DNA of 64,000 nt from Gordius sp. MW1 (Eukaryota; Nematomorpha; Gordioida; Gordea; Gordiidae): NCBI GenBank assembly GCA_964036665.1, contig OZ038528.1, forward strand, positions 18,897,245-18,961,244. Direction: 5' to 3'. This document shows, in pieces, positions 11,468 through 25,256 of the stretch (position 1 is the stretch's first letter; every line of letters begins with the position of its first letter). The translations under genes and the position numbers were made by a program. Below the pieces are notes generated by a model, which saw only the letters and a list, made by a program, of their open reading frames with translations, was not told the DNA's origin and did not search any database.

Positions 11468-11805
11468 CATGGGCGTATCCCTAATTTAAAAAAAAAATCA
11501 ATACAAAAACCCTAACAAATTAAAAAAAAATTTGTTTTGCCCCCCCCCCTAATTAGCCGGAGGGGGACAGCCGGACCCCCTGCCCCCCCCCCCCCTAATT
11601 TGCCAGGGTGGGCAGGGGTTCTGGCTGCCCACACTGCCTAATTTAGGGCAGTTGCTTTTTTTTTGCTCACAGGAAATTTTTTGGACGTCGAGACCTTTTT
11701 TTTTTGCTCTCAGGAAATTTTTTGGACGTCGAGACCTTTTTTTTTGCTCTCAAGAAAATTTTAATCTGTCCCCCCCCCCTAATTCAAAACTTGCGTACGC
11801 CCATG
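11468..11805. mobile_element. CATGGGCG-family MITE, long variant with tandem module
   Basis: 338 bp, with perfect 8-bp flanks (ggtaagac). Between the two arms a module of about 47 bp, TTTTTTTTGCTCTCAGGAAA... then ...GTCGAGACC, is repeated about two and a half times (11655-11760). Confidence 0.85.
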
Positions 11806-12447
11806 GGTAAGACTGAGAGGGGACGCAATTTAGCAAATATATTATCTCAAAAATTGGGTATAAAAGGGGACGCTTGAGCCGTATTTATATATAAGCGTGA
11901 AAACACATTCATGATTATTTTAGCAATATCCTATTTTTGATATCGTGATAAAACTTAGTTAAAGACGCCAAAATAATTTTTAAATTTGAAACACGAAATT
12001 AAAATGGAGTTGCACCAATGAAGGGTTCTATGGCAGAACAATGACAGAATTAAGACTAGTCGATAAAGAGTAGTAATAGTAGTTCTGCCCAACCATTATA
12101 AAGTTTTTTCAAGCAAGATTATATTTAAACTTCAGTCAAAGTAACAAAACCTTAGGAAGACCTACCTCACTCTAAGTTTATAGATGAACGATATCGATTA
12201 AAAAAATAATTAATAAAATCATTACTTTATGCTATCTGCAGTCAAATTAATATCATAGGCGAAACAGAAAAAATCTTATAAATTTAACAAAATTATCGAT
12301 TTAACTAGGAAATATCAATCTGCTTTGCCCTAAGTTATTATTAAACTATTTAGCGCCTTAAATCTTAGTCTGGCTAGGACCAAATGTTGCGAGCCCTCTG
12401 TATGATTTGCTCGAAAAATAACTACCTAAAGGGAAAAGATATCATTA

Positions 12448-12469
12448 AAAAAAAAAAAAAAAAAAAAAA
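12448..12469. repeat. Poly-A run
   Basis: About 21 consecutive A. No adjacent retrotransposon body is recognised. Confidence 0.7.
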
Positions 12470-12881
12470 GTGGTAAACTTGTTTTTATCAATTTTACGAC
12501 CCTTCTATATTTAGGAAACATTCATCATTTTTCGGGTACTAAAAATCAAATGTCCGGTGTGCTTGTAAGTTGAAAGCCATTAATGTATATCATGAAGATT
12601 GATAAGTGAACTTACTCAAACTCAAGGTAAAAACAAGTGTAATACATCCTTAGTACATTTCCGTTGCTATACCGATTTTGTTAAAAATTGGTAGTGATGA
12701 TTTAAAAATTGACATATTCAGGTTTTATCTTTTTTAGGTGGCTTTAACAATTTCAAGATCAATTAGTTTTTTAAACCCATAAATTGCATAGAAATTAAAA
12801 GTTTTTTAGTCGCCTAAAGAAAAAAAAAGTTTAACTGTATGAAATATATAGGATAATTGAATTATATATTTTGATATCTGA

Positions 12882-13028
12882 CATGGGCGTAGCCAGGTTT
12901 TTGATTAGGGGGGGGGGGCAAAACGTTTAAAAATTCCATTTAAAGAGGGCAAAACAAAATTTTTTTTAATTTTTCAAAGTTTTTGCATTGAAAAAAAAAT
13001 TTTCGCCCCCTCCCTGGCTACGCCCATG
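12882..13028. mobile_element. CATGGGCG-family MITE
   Basis: Intact ends, 147 bp, flanks atatctga/atatcaga (7 of 8). Confidence 0.85.
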
Positions 13029-14819
13029 ATATCAGAGAAACGTAGAGCATATAAAAATATCAGAAAGTAATGGCTATTTTTTGAATAGCAAAATCGACTA
13101 AAACCTTTTTATTTAAAAGAGAAATATGATGGTAGTCAAACTAAAATTTAAAAAATAGACCTTGTTAGCTAATGACGACCCCCCCCCACCCTACTGGGTG
13201 AGGGAGAAGGAAACATTAAAGCCAAGCAGAGGTAATTATTATTTATTTGCCAAAAAATTTATTTTTTGGAGATTTGAGGTTATGATCCGATTAATGCCAA
13301 AACGCGGAGGCACAAAAAAATAGCTTTTGGCCTTTGGCCGGGGTCAGATAAAGTAGAAGTAAGCTCATCATCGATTTGAAGGGAATTATTTAGCCAGTTT
13401 TGCAATATCCGATATATAGCAACAACCTAGACAAGTTACCCAAATTTATAAATAATAAAGGTAATTGACACGAAAACAATAACGGAATTTGGGCTCGGGC
13501 GAGGTCGAATAAGTAAAGCCAACCAATGGTCATTAGCTTGGGTATTTGCGAAAGCAAAATTAAAGTTGAAAGAAGCAATGTTCACAGCCATTAAAAACCC
13601 CTATAAGTTTCGACGGCAATTATTCAAAAATTACAAATTGGACAGGACGGACAACCAAAAGCGAGCTTATGAATTGCATGGCATAGATAGAACAATTAAT
13701 TATTATTAATGACTTATATTTTATTTCACTAATTATGATATTGTCAATTTCGAGGTGAAGGATCAGGTGATGTGGATAGTCGATACTCCCACGATTATAA
13801 AGAGAAGTCTTTTTCTGTGTAAAGTATTGGGTAAATTAGAAAAGGTTATACAAAACGCGTAAAAACGTTCTTATTCTCTTTAATTACCACGGGCCTTTCT
13901 TATCCTTCACTCTCTGGCTCGGTTCCAATATTCGAAACTCTTTTTGTTTCTTTGACCTATTTTTCCGCGCCAAGTTGTATTAAGCATTCTGGATTCTTCT
14001 GATGACTACTTCTCTACTCCGTTTCTCAGGTCTTATATATCCTATCCTACCAGTTTCAAGAAACCCGACTTCTCGATAACCTTATGTCCTTAGCCCACTT
14101 TTTTAAGCCCATTTTTGATCTATAGCCCACCCTTTCCTCTTCTCTTAGGCACAATCCATATAAGGGGTGCAGCCCTGGCCTAATCGCCATTGGATATATG
14201 ACAAAGAGTTTTATTGAAAGAAATATAATGTCTAAAAACGTTGTTATAAATATAAAAAGTAGGAAAATTCCGCGAAAAAGGCCGCTGCATAGCGAAGAAT
14301 GCTGCTTACTCTTGAGATGGCTAATAACCTGAATCACAATGCGCTACACTACAAGTATGCACGAATGGGCCAAGATAAAGAAGAAGAAAAATCGCGATGT
14401 AGGAGTACTTAAAGTTGTCAAAAACTAGGCGAGTCAAACCTTAGGGGGAAAAAGGTTATGGAAAGGATATTTAAAAGAACACAAAAATGTTGCAAATAAC
14501 AAAGATTCCTTTCCCAATATTGACTGAAATATGGCAAAATCTATCAAGTGGACGGAGTTAGAATAAAAATGAAAAAAAGCAGAAAATAAAAGCGACAGAT
14601 GATATCCTAATGGAAGGATGGGTAGGATGCGGGGAGGATGATCACGAACAAGAACAACTATAACAAAACATCTGGAGGAGCGAATTTCCAATCAATGGAG
14701 ACCAAGCACGATTTTATCTTTACTCAAATGCAAGGAAGACCCACAGAGTTGAGGCAATTGCAAAGGATTAAGCTACTTAGTTACTCCTAGAAACGTAAAG
14801 AAAGAATCTTAATAAACCA
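13029..14819. other. No gene seen
   Basis: AT-rich, unique-looking DNA. Minus-strand frames at 13390-13578, 14056-14337 and 14434-14691 have hydrophobic, low-information translations, no splice context and no family resemblance. Confidence 0.3.
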
Positions 14820-14865
14820 CAAAGATGGGAATGCAAAAGAGGGGTATCTAAGCTGGACTGCCTCG

Positions 14866-15135
14866 AGCCAAAAATGGGTATCCGACCTATGGCTGAGATA
14901 AACAAAAATCGTTTAAGGTGGTATGGTCATATATTTAAAAGTAATACGAATGATGCAAGTCGAAAAGTATTAGACACGGAGTTGCCGGGTAAGAGTGGAA
15001 GAGGACGACCTCTTGTTACGTGGAAACGGCGTGGACAAAGTTAGGATTACTAAGAAGATAAACCAGGACATGGCCCTTATTCGATCAAGTTGAAAGAAAC
15101 AAACCAAACCCCACGACTGTGATCCGATTAAAACC
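14866..15135 (+). mobile_element. RTE-like LINE, 3' tail fragment
   Basis: Translates to MGIRPMAEINKNRLRWYGHI, then a Lys/Arg-rich stretch with VLDTELPGKSGRGRPLVTWK, then broken frames ending near KETNQTPRL. RLRWYGH and P-G-x-x-GRGRP-x-x-TW are the hallmark of the C-terminus of invertebrate endonuclease-reverse transcriptases. The enzyme core is missing and stops interrupt the frame. Confidence 0.75.
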
Positions 15136-17030
15136 GAAAAAAAACTTTGTCGGGATCGCGTTAATAAATATCAAGTTTCAAGGGCCCTTACTCAATGAAA
15201 GTCTAAAATGCGAGCCTTGGAGGTGCAGTCGTAATTATAATTAGACGACGTAGATATTTTCTGCACAGAGAATTTGAGCAATTGTCTTCATCTTTATGGG
15301 ATTTAACAAACGCCAACTTATTTGTTCCAACAACCCTCTCTTCTTTTGCTGTGGAGCTAAAAACAAAGGACTAAGGATCTCTAACAGTTTTAGTTATTAG
15401 GTTGCTTCGCATTTGCGCAACTCAGGAGAGTGAAGAAGAAATATTAGTATGTAGTAATATTTCAGCCTTTGTAAAAAATAGCCTTCTATTGCCAAATATA
15501 ACTTTAAATCATGGGCAAAAATATAATGTAGCGATTTTTTCCTGCCTTGAAATGATTATTCCCAATATATCATTCTTTATTTTAACAGATAATAAATAGG
15601 TTTCAATGCAAATTATCTTTTTTTTCGCGATGTCTGCCAAGAAGCTTAGGAAAATAGCATTACATAGTATAAAACAATTTGGGCTAAGGGCTAATGTATT
15701 TTCCCTAAAATTTGACACTTAGAATTTTCGTCACTATTTTAATACACAATTATTAGATTTTGAAATAATTTAAAATGTAAACTAGTTAAATACACCGACA
15801 ACAGAATACTTCGTTTAAAGCAACAACACTCAATAATAAATAATTTAAAAACAAAGACAAATGGTATCATCTTTTAAGTAGAAATATATTGTATTTTTAA
15901 AATTGTTACATGAATTAAACGCAAACGTCAAAACCAATAATAACCCGCAGTAATTAATTTATAAAATTCGTAGTCTACAGCAGGCAAATAGGTCGTGATG
16001 GACGAGACAATCATCCTTAACATGGACAAATAAACTAGAATTCGGGAACGACTCCAAATTAAGTCAACTAGTTCTGGCTTAAAGTTTTAAATGAGTTATT
16101 ATCAAAAGTTTGCTGCTGGAGTGTTGGTGGATCCAAATGTTGAAATATAGCAAATCAAAAGATAAATTCTAATTAGATGGAAAAAGTCGCGCTTCCAGGC
16201 GACTTTGATTTTGATAAATTACTTGACAAAAGCAAGGAAAAATAACTTTTTAATTTACAAACAAAATTCGTATTTGGGGGTCGCGATGCACAAAATTAAA
16301 ATAATTATTTTGCGACAAATATATGTGTAAAATTTATACAAATTACTGAGGTAATACGAATCAAAGGCGAACAAAAACAGGCAAGTATTTTCAAATAACC
16401 CTGAAAACATACATACTTGTAAATTCATTAAAATGCATGACATCAAAATCAATACTGAGTTTACCAAAACCAAAAAAGTACATATTTAAATTTAAAGAAA
16501 TGTTAGGGTACATATTAAAAATAACATATATTCATTAACAATTTACCATAGGTTTAATTAGATAATTGGCCGGAACCATATTGCCTCAGTTCCCACTCAA
16601 GAGAAGCAAGATCGCAGTTAATGACTTCAAATATAACCGGTCTAAATATAAATCATTATGTGATCATCACAAATAAATTTCGCACTTTGATCGTATCAAA
16701 CTAATATATAATTTATAAATAAATAAGGAAAAGCGACATGATTTTAATGAGTAAATAATAAATATGTTATTATCATCATTCGTTTACCTACTCGCAAAAA
16801 CAACCAGTCCACATCTATTATTCGTATTAACAGAGGCGACAATGTAAAGAGCCATCTTGAATTGCACCATGCCGGGGGATGAGCGTTGGCATGATATTGG
16901 AAGGGAATTTCCTATGTTTAGCCTTCTGTATTGATCAAAACATACTTTGTTGATTGCTATGGCGCTATTGAATATAAAAATAAAAAACAATGATTGGTGG
17001 ACCATTATTATTGTATAAAACATCCAAGTT
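15136..17030. other. No gene seen
   Basis: AT-rich DNA without recognisable repeats. The frames at 15402-15599 (+), 15509-15718 (-) and 16255-16473 (-) overlap or are low-complexity and are unsupported. Confidence 0.3.
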
Positions 17031-17176
17031 CATGAGCGTAGGGGGCAGGGAGGGGCGGGTGCCCCCCTCTGAATCCTAAAATTTGATAAAATTAGGGCTA
17101 AAATTTTCAAACACTGATCATTTTGCCCCTCCCTAAATCATTATTGCCCCCTCTACTCGTACTGGCTACGCCCATG
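17031..17176. mobile_element. CATGGGCG-family MITE
   Basis: Ends CATGAGCGTAG and TGGCTACGCCCATG; flanks tccaagtt/ttcaaggt (6 of 8), so an older copy. Confidence 0.75.
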
Positions 17177-20100
17177 TTCAAGGTAATTAATTAACAGATT
17201 GCCGCTTGGGAGATTTTGAATCGCGCTATGCTGACAAATCAAATTATAAAGTACAATTTATCTTATAATTATTTGCTGCTCCTCTGGATTTATTTTTTAA
17301 CAAAGCCAATAATTTGGATTTTTAATTTTATGCAGACAATATGGGTTATTGAAAAATTAAACTTTTAAAAAATGACGGTTAACACTTGGTATGTAAACCT
17401 TATATATTAAATTAGCCCTATGACTAAATTTTGCCAATTAAAACCGATATTTTTCAATATTCAAAAGGACTTTTTAAATTGTCGCTATTCTATTTTACTT
17501 TATAAGAAATTCTCAATTTTAATCGTCTAATTTTTAGATTAACAAAAGAAAGTAATGTGGAAAAGCTGTCCATTTTAAATTATTTATAAAATTGGAACAG
17601 ATGGGGGGGGGGGGGGGTGTCCAATAAGAGGGTCTTAAAATGGAGAAGTTATCAACTTCTAGGCAAGGCCTTGTGGGCAGCCTGAAGCCCGGCTCGTACA
17701 AACCCCTGAATGTTAACTAAAAATGTAATTAAGGCGTGGTCCATTTTTTAAAAGTCTATAATCATCATGGTTAATGCAAGCAATTAAATAAAAAAAATAT
17801 TTTTTCACAATATTGTAAAATCGTTCTATATAATCAGGCCAAATTCGAAAATAACAGTTTCGGACCATGTTTTAACCGGATTCAACGAGTTAAAGTGAAT
17901 GAGGGACAAACACGAATGAGCAAGGCAATATCTAAAGCCGAAAGTCCATATAAATTAAAAAAAGATGTCGATAGACAAAAAAAACCGTTGCCAGGATATG
18001 GGAGTATCTATAAATATAGTTTAAGAGCAGTGGTTACTTACGGGATGGGCAAAACGATAATTTTTTTAACTTTTAACTAAATTTAAAAGGGGGGGGGGGC
18101 AACTGCCCCTGCTTAAAAGTCAAATTAAAATATAACAATTAACAATTCAACCTTTCGTAAATTTTATTGTTGCATGTGCAACTACGGCAGATCAAATTTC
18201 AAAGATCTCATTTCCCGAATTCCTAAAAATTCCATCTAGTAGGGAATGGATAATGTGATTTCGGTATAATTCGCCATAGGTAATGCAAATGCGAACGTCA
18301 TGCCACGTCACATAGTGATTACAATAAACACAATACTATAATAATAGATGGATGAGGAAGGGTCGATTGAAAAAAAAAAGTTTGTAACGGTGACCGAATA
18401 AATTTCCGAGAATCGCTAAATATTATCACAATACTTTTTGCGTATGAGGGGATGGGGGAGGTTAAGTTGCGGTAATGAATCAATGAAAACGAGGTAGGTC
18501 CTTATTAGTCAGGCCTCAAGGCGGGGGTGAGAGGGGGGAACCTTTACCCCCCCCCCTCCCCCTCTAACTCTATGTATAGCTACGGGGGGGGGGGTGCAAA
18601 AAAACCACAAAATTGCTTAATCAGCTAGTTGCTGCTATATTAACTATGCGCTCATAGGCCGTTCCCTCCCTCCCTTCCTCGCTCGCTCTCCAATAACAAC
18701 GGTCCTTGATGATGTGACGATGACTCGGAATAATCGATATAATTGTTGTTAGGTGCAAAAAAACGCATTCGCAACTTTGAAACACTACCATTACTCATAT
18801 CATACGCGGTGTCACGTTTTACATGGATTGGATGGATGCTTAGGTCTCGAGTATTATGCTATTGTGGCTTTTAACTCGTTTTTGGCACAAGTTAAAGGGG
18901 AAAAATGTAAAAAATAGAAAGAAGTTATAGGTGTGGTATAATTAAATATTTCACTTTTTTAATTAGTGCTAATGAAATAGCCATATTGCTGGAAAAGTCT
19001 CTTACAAATACAAAATTTTAAATTTAGAATTAACCTGAAATTAAATTTGGAACTTAAGCCCAAACCCAACTTTAGAGCAACTCGAAATGATTTTTTTGCT
19101 CACACCTAGGCAAATTTCTAAAAAGTCTAAAACTAACCAAAAGATGATAACATTTAAGATATTCACACTTGGCTTAAAAAATTTTTAAATTGATATTTTT
19201 ACAAACCTGATCTCTATAAAATAGAATTATTATTTTCAAATCATTAATCACTGTTATTTTTCGTTAACTAGAATATTGTGTTGAAAATATTTCGGGTACA
19301 TTTTTTAAAGTTGCTTATAATTAAATCTTTTTTTAGTTCGTACAAATAGGTGGGCTTGAGGGAAGGGCAAAATTTAGTAAAGATTAAAGAGCGATTAAAT
19401 AATTTATTAAATTTTTATTCATAATATTAAGCCTTTTAAAATTTAAGGATGAGGGAAGGTTCTCTTTGATGAAACTTAGGCGTTCTTAAGATACAGTAAA
19501 ACATTGACAAGCACCCTTTAGATTTATTACTCCAAATCAATAAATTCAAATTGGGAACTCTCGGACATATAAAAATATATTGCGCTTATTAATATGTCGC
19601 AAAAATTAAGATGATTATATAAAACGGTCAAATATATTCTATTTTCTATATATTAAACCCTTTAATAAACAATTAGTCATATTATTAAGCTACAACTATG
19701 GTACAAGGATGACTGGACAATTAAAAATAAATTAGCATACCACGTTTATAATAATTCGACTCTTTAACAACGGTTACAAAATTGTCATCCCACAATAAAT
19801 TACAAGTTTAAAGGCATTATTGCTAGTCATTGCGTTGAGAGCAATTAAATAACTAGCTAATCGTTTTGGATGACGCTAGCGCTAGAGATCAATTGAATTG
19901 GGGGTGGGGGGGGGGATGATGATGACTCAAATTGATACAAATTTAGAAATATTAACAACGACAGGGCACAACAATCAATTATTAAATAACATTAATTTTA
20001 GTAAAACCAACAAAGGCAAGGCGGTGGGGTGTTTGTTATATTTGGGATTTTAATAGATCGATTTGGTAGCAAGTAAGTCAGCAAATATTGGCCTCATCGT

Positions 20101-21129
20101 GAGTTGTAACTTTGTATAAATAATATAAAATACTATTAATAGTATTGCTACAAGGTTGAGTCCGCTATATATAATTACATTGGACTTCTTCGGTCGAACG
20201 CCCATATCAATTTGTCACGTCATTGAGCAGTGAATTTACAAAAACATTTTGATTTTAGATTAGAATGAGGTTAAAATTAAAGAATCAAAATTTCCACTTC
20301 ATGTTTGTTTAAATTATCTGACTAACTAAAATATATAATGTTGACCAAATTAAATTTTAAGACTTTTCCCATAAGATTCGACCAGATCGAACCCCATCTG
20401 TAGATCGAGCCAGGAGACTTAGGGAGTAACAAATGCTTTAAATTACGTATTAAATAAAAAAAAATGTGTATAAACAGACTAATGTAGTCAACAGTAAGGA
20501 ATTTTGCCAATTTTAGTATAAGCAGTGGATTTCAGGGTTTCTAAGGCATTTTTAAATGAGACCAATTTACTAAAATGTTAAGCCAGCCGTAAATGTCCAC
20601 GTTAAAAGGACAATAAATAATTAGGGCTATTAACACAGGCTAAAGAACTTCTAATGGATAATGCAATAGGTAAGATTCTACCTGGTAAAATCTATTAGAA
20701 ATGAGAATAATCAAAGTTTCTAAATTTCAATATCTATCGATGGTTCAAGCTTAATGCTTGTGATTAAGATTATTGTATAACACGATAAATTAAAGTATGA
20801 CAAAGCCTCTTAAAATCTAAAAAATAAGATTTATATTTTATGTCTGCAACACACTATAATACCTGCTGGTATGTCGCCCTTATTTTGGTCTTGTTGAGCC
20901 ACTATTTTCGGTTATATTGCAGTGGACAATGATTGGTCCGTTTTCTATAATAAAGTAATAAAAATAATAATTGCGACAAAACTATCTTTAACAATTTCGA
21001 AAAAAGCACTTTTATGCTTCGTTGTAGCAATGCGACGCGCGATATAAGTATTAGTATTAAAAAAATTAGATTAAAATGGAATGGGCACTCTAAAACATTT
21101 ACATACGTGAGAAAATATATCTCCTTATG
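17177..21129. other. No gene seen; poly-G and AT-rich spacer
   Basis: Contains isolated G/C runs at 17605-17619, 18090-18099, 18548-18562 and 18585-18595, the last two perhaps an eroded MITE, and a G-run at 19902-19915. No coding or RNA gene is supported. Confidence 0.3.
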
Positions 21130-21285
21130 CATGGCGTAGCCAGGATTGTAACTAGAGGGGGGCGGCAATTATGATTTAGGGAGGGGCAAAATGAAAATTT
21201 CCTGATATTTTAGCCATAATTATATAAAATTTTAAAGATGATATGGATTAAGAGGGGGCACCGCCCCTCCCTGCCTAAGCCCATG
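21130..21285. mobile_element. CATGGGCG-family MITE, inverted arm order
   Basis: Ends CATGGCGTAGCCAGG and CTGCCTAAGCCCATG; flanks tccttatg/tccttaag (7 of 8). The GGGGG...caattatgatttaggg arm is on the left, the opposite orientation to copy 9056-9233. Confidence 0.85.
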
Positions 21286-23287
21286 TCCTTAAGCACGTGA
21301 CGTGTAAGATAAAAATATATAGTACCGCTACTAAGAAGTTGGATGCCTCCAATCAATGAATATAGTTTTAATTAAAGGGGGAAGGTAAGCCCAAAAAATT
21401 AAGAATTTTTAAATGTCCAAAGGAATGATAAATAATTTTATGTTAATTCGAACGAGATGTCGCGCTGCAATAAATTTGGATGACAACGATGATAACAGTG
21501 CAAATATCGAAATCGCTTGCAAATGACGAATACGCTTATGAGATAGGGAAGGGTGGGGGCGGTGTCGCACGGGGTACATAATAACCGATAGGTGGGTGTG
21601 GTGGGTGAGCTTTTTCTAATAGGGAGGACGCCTGGTTTATTAACGCAAAATCTGTTACCGCAGCCCCCTAAAAATCGCAAAGTTCGACCTTTAACCTTAA
21701 AATTTGCAGCCCCCCTCCGCCTGTATTAATTGTCATAACGTTTTCGTGATAGGGAGAGAAAAGGTCATCGACGATCGATAATGAACGAACAAATCAAGTA
21801 ATCAAACCAAAAAAAGTTTTTTAATTTTCATTTTTATTATCCTAATCCAACGTTTTGCATGGATTCGGGTTTTGCCTTAAAACTTTGGAAAGTGAGAGGG
21901 GAGAGGGAACGAAGTGAAAATTTGTGTTTAATGGATTTGACCCGGCGACCTAATGACAGACAATTCGCTCTCCTGTGCTGTGGTGACATTAAAACACTGT
22001 AAGCGCGCGTTGTCGTGTAATAATAGGTAATAAGTCCTATCTATCTTCGCGACATTTGCCCTTACAACACGAGCAACAAACTGCACTGTAGAGAGAGAGG
22101 TTGATGAGATGAGAGTAGTGGGGGATTGTTAACGGTGAAAGGTAGAAAGAACGAAGGAGGGGGGAAAGAGACCTTTGCTGCAGCAACTTTCGTTTACCTA
22201 ATTCCTTCCCGCCCGCCCGCACCCCCGCTCACTTTCTCAACTCTACAAAAGCCGAGAGCAATAGAGAGAATGAGAGTTCAACTGTACCATGCATGACACG
22301 CGATGATGCAAAGGTGAAAATGACAAACTACTCCCCTCCCCCCCCCCTGCTTTTCGCCCCCTCGTCAACCAAAAGTAGTCCAAACTAAGACAACGCACTC
22401 ACACTCACACACACATAGCGGGGACACAGTTATACTACATACGATTTTAATATTATAACGGCGGTGAAAATTCACGGTGTGTGTGGTGGTGAAAGGTGAG
22501 ATGTGGTGATAATGCGCGACAATGGTGATGATTGAAATGGAAGGATGATGAGACTTTGGAATATTGTTGTTTTATTGGTATACTCCCGCCCCTCCCCCCC
22601 CCTCGCACTTAGTGTATTTAACACGCGTACGCCATGAACATGACACACTTAAGTTCACCTAAGATTGGGGTGGGGGGAGGGGGGTAAGTTACCCGACCTA
22701 TTGACCCCTATCTCAACAACAATTCAAATTTCTCTTCCCCAAATTCGTTCGCTTCAAAACAATTCTATCTTTTCGCGAGTTGCCTTTCACGTTTCACCTT
22801 ATTTTCTGGCATCCGATAAAATGAGGGGAAAGCTGTAAAGACGCCATTTGTAATCCAATTAAAAAAATGTAAATTGCATTCGTAAGCATTTATTTGAAGC
22901 TGATTTATGTATAAAAAAAATTCAGACGGGCTATAAATCCCTGATATACATAGTTGTTTAACAGCCCGCTTTTTAACATAATACTCTCTAAAATAAAAAG
23001 GTAGATGACAATTTTAATATAACACCTTGGGGGCAGCGATTTTTTGAATATTTCCAGCTGATCGTAATAATTCTTTGATGTCAGATTTAGACTCTAATAT
23101 TTGAACAGGTCCGAGAGTCAATTGAATAAACACGCACAATTTTAAAACCACATTTTGGCCGTTAAAAATGAGGTGAGGTGTGCTAGATAAAGGCGATATT
23201 CGAGGGCATTATTTGCTTAAGCTGATTCAAGTTTAACAAGAAAGGAGACAAAGCATTTGTGCTTAGAGTGTTAATTCATAAGTATAC
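21286..23287. other. No gene seen; purine-rich and GAGA-like stretch
   Basis: 21890-22320 is unusually rich in GAGAG and CT runs (for example 22089-22119 and 22256-22274). Poly-C and poly-G runs occur at 22335-22346, 22593-22602 and 22669-22683. This may be regulatory chromatin sequence, but no gene is visible beside it. Confidence 0.25.
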
Positions 23288-23490
23288 TAGTGTTGTAAAA
23301 ACGGCTAGATTTTGTTTGGTCCACCTTTGGTTTACTAAGACTAAGGAACGATCGCTTCTGGTCTGTTTTTCAAATTTTGACTAAGCCTAGAGGTCGACTA
23401 ATGAAAACAGACCAAACTTTTGTCGGTTCATGTTTATTCGACCAAAACCGAAGGTCGACCAAATAAAACTCAGCCGTTTTTACAACACTA
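23288..23490. mobile_element. TAGTGTTG-family MITE
   Basis: 203 bp. Ends TAGTGTTGTAAAAACGGCT and AGCCGTTTTTACAACACTA are perfect inverted repeats over 19 bp. It contains the family's TTTACTAAGACTAAGG and GACTAAGCCTAGAGG internal blocks. No clear target duplication. Confidence 0.8.
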
Positions 23491-23954
23491 TAACAACAAT
23501 ATTTTTATACTTTGTCAAATTGCATGCCCGCTTGATCGTGAATGCTTAGTTTATATCCCAATCGAGCCCATTTTTGCTTCTACAATCGGCCATACCGGCT
23601 AGAATTGCTCTTTTTATTAGTTCCGCTCCGTTATTATTTATTTGTAAATTTTGCCCACACCACCTGGTTTATACTTAACAAGGGACCATAATATCAGCCA
23701 AAAACTCAAACATGGTCCTGACCTAATAATTTTGTTAAATTCATCGAAGCTAAATTTAATATAAAGACACAGTCGATTGCCTCTTTCATAGCAATTCGGT
23801 TAAAACTGAACCTGACTAATATTTTACTTGGTCCCTGATCTAAAAGCTTATTAATTGCTATGCAATTTATTAAAATTTAAGTTAAAAGCAGTGGTCTACT
23901 GTTATAATTATTGTGAAAATTTTGGTGTTAGGAGACAAAAATTCAAAGTTATGC

Positions 23955-24070
23955 AATCTAACAAGTCTAATCAAGAAATGGCACTAACCCGATCAAAATG
24001 GAAAAAACAAAAAACTCATCAAAGTAAACCCCACGACTGTGTGACCGAATACTTGATAAAGATGAAGAAG
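23955..24070 (+). mobile_element. RTE-like LINE, extreme 3' tail
   Basis: Carries the stretch that follows GRGRP in the other copies (ATGGCACTAACCCGATCAA ... CCCCACGACTGTG), translating EMALTRSKWKKQKTHQSKPH. It matches 15068-15128 and 49826-49890. Confidence 0.6.
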
Positions 24071-24648
24071 GGAAGAAGGGCGGTATATACGCGCAAAAAT
24101 CCTTAAAAATAAAATTTGTTCTAATCCGCTTTCTTTTCGCACTATTTTATGATCCAACTCATGCATTTTGAAAAAAAATAGGTTTGGCGATACTAGGAAA
24201 AACAAATAATACAAATTATAGCTAAAAATCATAACTAAATCAGGGCAGATAAATTTATCTCCCCTTTTTAACTTACGCTTACTTTTGGATTTAATTTTGT
24301 ACGGCGCTCATTTAAGGCTCAATAAATTAAAAGGTCGAATTTTGTGAAAGTTAAGGTAGCTTTAAAGTTAAACCCGTTGGGAATGTCAACAAGCAGCTTT
24401 TAACTTTATATAGGTTAACCTAATTAGGGGTCATACACACACAAATTAACTTTTTGTCAACCAAGATCGTCGTTGCCTATAAGGCCATCCGCACGTAAGG
24501 TCGAGCCTCGAGCCGAGACCTCTAATAAAGTTAAGTATAACATAAATATATAACTATCGCAATTTCACACTTTTCGCATCTTACGCTTTGTATCGCATCG
24601 CATGCATTTCAAATTCAGTAGGCCATATTGCAGTTTAGGTCCTAAATA

Positions 24649-24813
24649 CATGAGCGTAGCCAGGGGGGCACGCCCCCCCCCCTAAATTACAAAAAAAAAA
24701 TTTCAATGTAAAAACTTTGTAAAATTAAAAAAATTTATGTTTTGCCCCCCTCTAATTGCTTTTAAACGTCTTGCCCCCCCCCCCTTCTAATTCAAAACCT
24801 GGCTACGCCCATG
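24649..24813. mobile_element. CATGGGCG-family MITE
   Basis: Ends CATGAGCGTAGCCAGG and CCTGGCTACGCCCATG; flanks cctaaata/tctaaata (7 of 8). Two poly-C runs in the right half. Confidence 0.85.
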
Positions 24814-25256
24814 TCTAAATATAAACAAAACATCATCACAATTTAAACCAAAAACTTGCAAGTCGATATAGGTAAAACGCGATAGCATGAGCTTAAGAAG
24901 CTCGACTTTTAACCGCACGCATAAGCAAAATATTATGTTTAATGCGTCGCGTTTGCATCGATAATGCAAGATATTTGCTTCCCCCAACCTCGCTAGTTCT
25001 TTTTTTATCAAGCCGTCGGGGTTTAAATAAGGCCAAGGGCAAGGTGACATCTGATGCCGCAAGGGAAAAGCATCCATGCATCCCGACCCCCCCCCCCAGA
25101 CGCATCATATTTACTTATTAAATCACATCAGGGTGGGGTGGGTGGTTAGACAAATTAGTTTATGTGCCTTGCTGTGTGTGCATTTATGCGATAATTAAAA
25201 TAATACGCATAATCGTTAATTCAAAGGTTATAGCGGTAGTAGTGCGATAGTAAGGC

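Noticed and set aside
18548-18600. Adjacent C-run and G-run that look like MITE arms
   Set aside because: The terminal CATGGGCG repeats and a target duplication are missing, so membership cannot be shown.
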